Assembly: GCA_964404765.1 (NCBI GenBank)
Contig: CAYOLL010000253.1
Coordinates: 1 to 7,231, forward strand
Reading direction: 5' to 3'
From: CAYOLL01 sp964404765 [NCBI: uncultured Gemmatimonadota bacterium]
GTDB taxonomy: Bacteria > 4572-55
Length of the DNA stretch: 7,231 nt
In this document: one piece after another, positions 4,962 to 7,231 of the stretch
Layout of the letters: each line of letters starts with the position of its first letter
Position numbering within the stretch: the stretch's first letter is position 1
The notes under the pieces: generated by a model
The model's database searches: none
What the model was told of the DNA's origin: nothing
Seen by the model: the letters and a program-made list of their open reading frames with translations, nothing else
Translations under genes and position numbers: made by a program

Positions 4962-6719
4962 TTAGACCATGGTGTGTTTGATTTGCTCTTTTAAATAGTC
5001 GCGGATTTGACCGGCGGAACTCATCGTTAGCACATGCTGCGCGGCCAATTGTGCGTCTAGCATCTTTACCGAGCGGACCAACCGTTTAATATTTGGGGCG
5101 AAAATAGGACTCACACTGAACTCATCAATTCCCAGACCTAACAACAGATAGGCCACAATCGGATCGGCGGCAATTTCGCCACAAATACCGACCCAGATGC
5201 CGGCCTGATGGCCTTTGTGTACAATCGAGCTAATACAGCGCACGACTGCCGGATTTAACGGATTGTAGAGGCGGGCAATTTTCTCATTACCACGATCTAC
5301 CGCCAGAACATATTGGGTTAAATCGTTTGAGCCGATACTAAAAAAATCAACTTCCGGAGCGATAATATCTGCGCAAATCGCCGCCGATGGCGTTTCGATC
5401 ATCACGCCCAATTCATAATCATCACAATAAGGAATCGAAGCGGCCTGCAGCTCGTGTTTCGAATCAACGATGTATTTTTTGGCTTCTACAATTTCAGCCA
5501 CATCATAGATAAAAGGCAGCATGATTTTAAGCTTGCCTTTGCAGCCGGCGCGTAAAATGGCCTTGAGCTGCGCTTTAAAAATTTCCGGATGATCCAGGCA
5601 GAAGCGAATCGCCCGCCAACCCAAAAATGGATTTTTCTCGCTGGAATTTCCCAAAATTGCAAATTTGTCACCCCCTAAATCATACGTGCGGATAACAACC
5701 GGGTCCGGGCTTGCCGCTTCCAGAATTGAGGCATAAAGTCGGTACTGCTCTTCTTCTGACGGGAATTCGCCGCGTTGGATGCATAAAAATTCTGTCCGCA
5801 AAAGGCCAATGCCCCGCGCCCCGTTGCTTTTAACATCCTTGACTTCCTCTTTGGTTTCAATGTTAGCCGCCAGATGAACTTCAAAGCCATCTAAGGTAAT
5901 CGCCAGCTCATCACGCAAGTTCCGCAGGGAATGGTTCTGCCGCATGTAGATATGCTGCCGTTCAAGAAAAGAACGCTGTGTCTTTGGCGTCGGGTTGAGA
6001 ATCACCACGCCTTCGTTGCCGTCGACAACCAAAAAATCGCCGGATTGCACGCGCCCGCTGACATCACTTAGGGCCACCACAGCCGGAATCCCCATTGCCC
6101 GTGCAATAATAACCGAGTGGGATGTGTAACCGCCCACATCAGTCAAAATAGCCTGCACATTTTTTTTGTTCATGGTTGCGGTGTCGGATGGCCCCAGGTC
6201 CGTGGCGACGATGACAACCGGCTCCGTCAGGTCCCGCAAGCCGGTCGTCTGATGATTGGTCAGGTTACGCAGTATCCGCCGCTTAATGTCGATAATATCT
6301 ACCACGCGATCCTTAAAAAAATCCTGCTTCATGTGCGCAAACATATCAATGATGCCGTTGATCGCCAGATTAAAGCAGTATTCTGCGTTCATTTTGGTCT
6401 TTTCGATGCCGGAAATCGTGTTCTCAACGATCATCGGATCTTCTAAAATCATAGCATGTGCTTCAAAAATCATGCCTTCCTGAACGGCGCCGGTATTCTT
6501 AACATATTCCTGGCGCAAAACATTAATTTCCTGTTTCGCTTTTTCGATGGCGGAAAGAAAACGGTCAACTTCAGCGGGGATATCGTTGGGGTCAAGTGTG
6601 CGGACGGTAATGGGCGGTTCGTTGCGAAAATAGAGAAAAACCTTGCCTGTCACAATGCCGGGTGACGCGGCAATGCCGGTTAGCTTCGTTTGTTTTTTTG
6701 CGGCTTTTAGGCGGCTCAT
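4962..6719 (-). CDS. ptsI: PTS enzyme I (phosphoenolpyruvate-protein phosphotransferase)
   Basis: 585 aa, close to E. coli enzyme I (575). It takes phosphate from phosphoenolpyruvate onto a histidine and passes it to HPr in the cytoplasm. The N-terminal HPr-binding and phosphohistidine part (about residues 12-245) carries GGYTSHSVIIARAMGIPAVV with the active His201. The C-terminal PEP-binding barrel has GIGLLRTEFL (303-312), RTYDLGGDK (344-352), NPFLGWRAIR (363-372), MIETPSA (440-446), IGSNDLTQY (462-470) and GICGE (511-515), where Cys513 corresponds to the catalytic Cys502. All catalytic motifs are present, so it should be active. The start lies 3 nt after the ptsH stop, with a GAAGA stretch inside the end of ptsH as a possible ribosome binding site, implying translational coupling. 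Confidence 0.97.
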   Translation of the reverse strand: MSRLKAAKKQTKLTGIAASPGIVTGKVFLYFRNEPPITVRTLDPNDIPAEVDRFLSAIEKAKQEINVLRQEYVKNTGAVQEGMIFEAHAMILEDPMIVENTISGIEKTKMNAEYCFNLAINGIIDMFAHMKQDFFKDRVVDIIDIKRRILRNLTNHQTTGLRDLTEPVVIVATDLGPSDTATMNKKNVQAILTDVGGYTSHSVIIARAMGIPAVVALSDVSGRVQSGDFLVVDGNEGVVILNPTPKTQRSFLERQHIYMRQNHSLRNLRDELAITLDGFEVHLAANIETKEEVKDVKSNGARGIGLLRTEFLCIQRGEFPSEEEQYRLYASILEAASPDPVVIRTYDLGGDKFAILGNSSEKNPFLGWRAIRFCLDHPEIFKAQLKAILRAGCKGKLKIMLPFIYDVAEIVEAKKYIVDSKHELQAASIPYCDDYELGVMIETPSAAICADIIAPEVDFFSIGSNDLTQYVLAVDRGNEKIARLYNPLNPAVVRCISSIVHKGHQAGIWVGICGEIAADPIVAYLLLGLGIDEFSVSPIFAPNIKRLVRSVKMLDAQLAAQHVLTMSSAGQIRDYLKEQIKHTMV

Positions 6720-6722
6720 GGT

Positions 6723-6998
6723 TTAGTCTTCATAAAATTTGTCGGCAAATAGTTTGGCAATCGCTCTAACAGCGAATTCTGCATCGGCGCCTTTGGCCGA
6801 AATTTGCACGGCGCTGCCTTTGTAAGCTTCTAATCCCATGACACTGATAATGCTCTTGCTGTTAGCGGAGTAGCCTTCTTCATTACTCAGGGAAATTTCA
6901 GCCTGAAAGGTCGTGGAAACTTTGACAATCAACGATGCCGGTCGGGCATGAATACCTAACTCATTTGTAACGATGATGGTTTCGATATAAGCGCTCAT
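6723..6998 (-). CDS. ptsH: PTS phosphocarrier protein HPr
   Basis: 91 aa, typical HPr length (85-91). HPr carries phosphate from enzyme I to sugar-specific EIIA proteins. The active-site segment is ELGIHARPAS with phosphorylatable His17. A second segment, SKSIISVMGLEA, matches the regulatory-serine motif (KSIMGVMSLG in Bacillus subtilis HPr), placing the Ser46 equivalent at Ser49 with a one-residue insertion before it. This implies that the organism may have an HPr kinase/phosphorylase, which is not in the window. It is first in a two-gene operon with ptsI. The ribosome binding site is weak, with only AAGACTAAGA directly upstream. Confidence 0.97.
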   Translation of the reverse strand: MSAYIETIIVTNELGIHARPASLIVKVSTTFQAEISLSNEEGYSANSKSIISVMGLEAYKGSAVQISAKGADAEFAVRAIAKLFADKFYED

Positions 6999-7050
6999 TC
7001 TTAGTCTTTTTGTAAAAGTTTTAGCTCAAAAGGTTTCCAGACTTAATTTA

Positions 7051-7056
7051 ATCATA
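7051..7056 (-). promoter_or_regulatory. Candidate proximal -10 box for ptsHI
   Basis: Read on the minus strand this is TATGAT (5 of 6 matches to TATAAT). TTTACT (4 of 6 matches to TTGACA) lies 16 bp upstream, at 7073-7078. Transcription would start near 7044 and give a leader of about 45 nt for ptsH. The region is very AT-rich, so the call is tentative. Confidence 0.4.
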
Positions 7057-7100
7057 CATACGCTAAGTTTAAAGTAAAAAATTAATAAATTTTAGTTTAA

Positions 7101-7129
7101 CTGATAATTTAGTTTTTTGTACTAGTCAA
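7101..7129 (-). promoter_or_regulatory. Candidate distal promoter for ptsHI
   Basis: On the minus strand, TTGACT (7124-7129; 5 of 6 matches) and TATCAG (7101-7106; 4 of 6) are separated by 17 bp. The -35 is better than that of the proximal candidate and the -10 is worse. The leader would be about 95 nt. Either or both could be used. Confidence 0.4.
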
Positions 7130-7148
7130 CGACTTGTCGAACACTGTC

Positions 7149-7161
7149 ATTCCGAAGGAAT
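7149..7161. repeat. ATTCC-GAA-GGAAT hairpin repeat
   Basis: A 5-bp perfect inverted repeat with a 3-nt loop, followed on the plus strand by TCTTTTT (7161-7167). Sequences of this form (GTCATTCCGAAGGAATCT) strike me as common dispersed intergenic repeats in several bacterial phyla. It could also act as a weak terminator on the plus strand for a gene, if any, ending nearby. Confidence 0.45.
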
Positions 7162-7195
7162 CTTTTTGCAAGCTTGTACCCTGAATAATTCATAA

Positions 7196-7231
7196 ACGCA
7201 AGAGACGCAAACGGCGCAAACGACGCAACCG
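7196..7231. repeat. Tandem 9-nt repeat (ACGCAA-type), cut by the window end
   Basis: Four consecutive 9-nt units, each carrying CGCAA: ACGCAAGAG (7196), ACGCAAACG (7205), GCGCAAACG (7214) and ACGCAACCG (7223). The array runs to the last base, so its length is unknown. It resembles the degenerate ACGCAAAG-type intergenic repeats seen in many environmental bacterial genomes. No coding signature is visible. Confidence 0.65.

Noticed and set aside
6117-6665. Plus-strand open frames antisense to ptsI
   Set aside because: They are shadows of the ptsI frame, which is intact and conserved.

Overview
The window carries five protein-coding genes of a non-proteobacterial, probably Gram-negative bacterium of moderate GC content. 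Rho, HPr and enzyme I are all bacterial families. The HPr keeps an HPr-kinase-type serine motif. The non-coding DNA holds short dispersed-looking palindromic and tandem repeats of a kind I associate with genomes of the Fibrobacteres-Chlorobi-Bacteroidetes superphylum and KSB1/Calditrichota-like lineages. That placement is only a guess; nothing in the window fixes the phylum.

Layout. 1-446 is non-coding: a duplicated palindromic element (42-125 and 160-242), a perfect 6-1-6 palindrome (307-319) and a likely promoter (about 338-366). 447-1784 (+) encodes an intact histidinol dehydrogenase family protein whose catalytic Glu-His pair and two zinc-ligand histidines are all replaced. Right behind it lies a well-placed ribosome binding site and a 12-codon reading frame that may be the remnant of hisC. 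1837-2356 is a long leader for rho. It starts with a strong sigma70-type promoter (1892-1920) whose 17-bp spacer is filled by a dyad symmetry, and continues with about 430 nt of putative transcript that folds locally and becomes C-rich and G-poor. 2357-3676 (+) is the transcription termination factor Rho. A 33-nt perfect inverted repeat separates it from the convergent gene 3765-4829 (-), a PA0069-type radical SAM protein of the SplB superfamily ending in a possible sliding-clamp-binding peptide. Upstream of that on the minus strand are ptsI (4962-6719) and ptsH (6723-6998), 3 nt apart. 6999-7231 holds ptsHI promoter candidates, a small hairpin repeat and a 9-nt tandem repeat cut by the window edge.

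How the genes work together. ptsH and ptsI form one functional unit, the phosphoenolpyruvate-dependent phosphorelay, with no sugar-specific EII component in view. The rho leader has the properties expected for autoregulation by Rho itself, plus an operator-like dyad. The hisD-like gene is not accompanied by an intact histidine operon and cannot use the known histidinol dehydrogenase chemistry. It is the best candidate here for something undescribed: a pseudoenzyme, or a HisD-fold protein with a new role.
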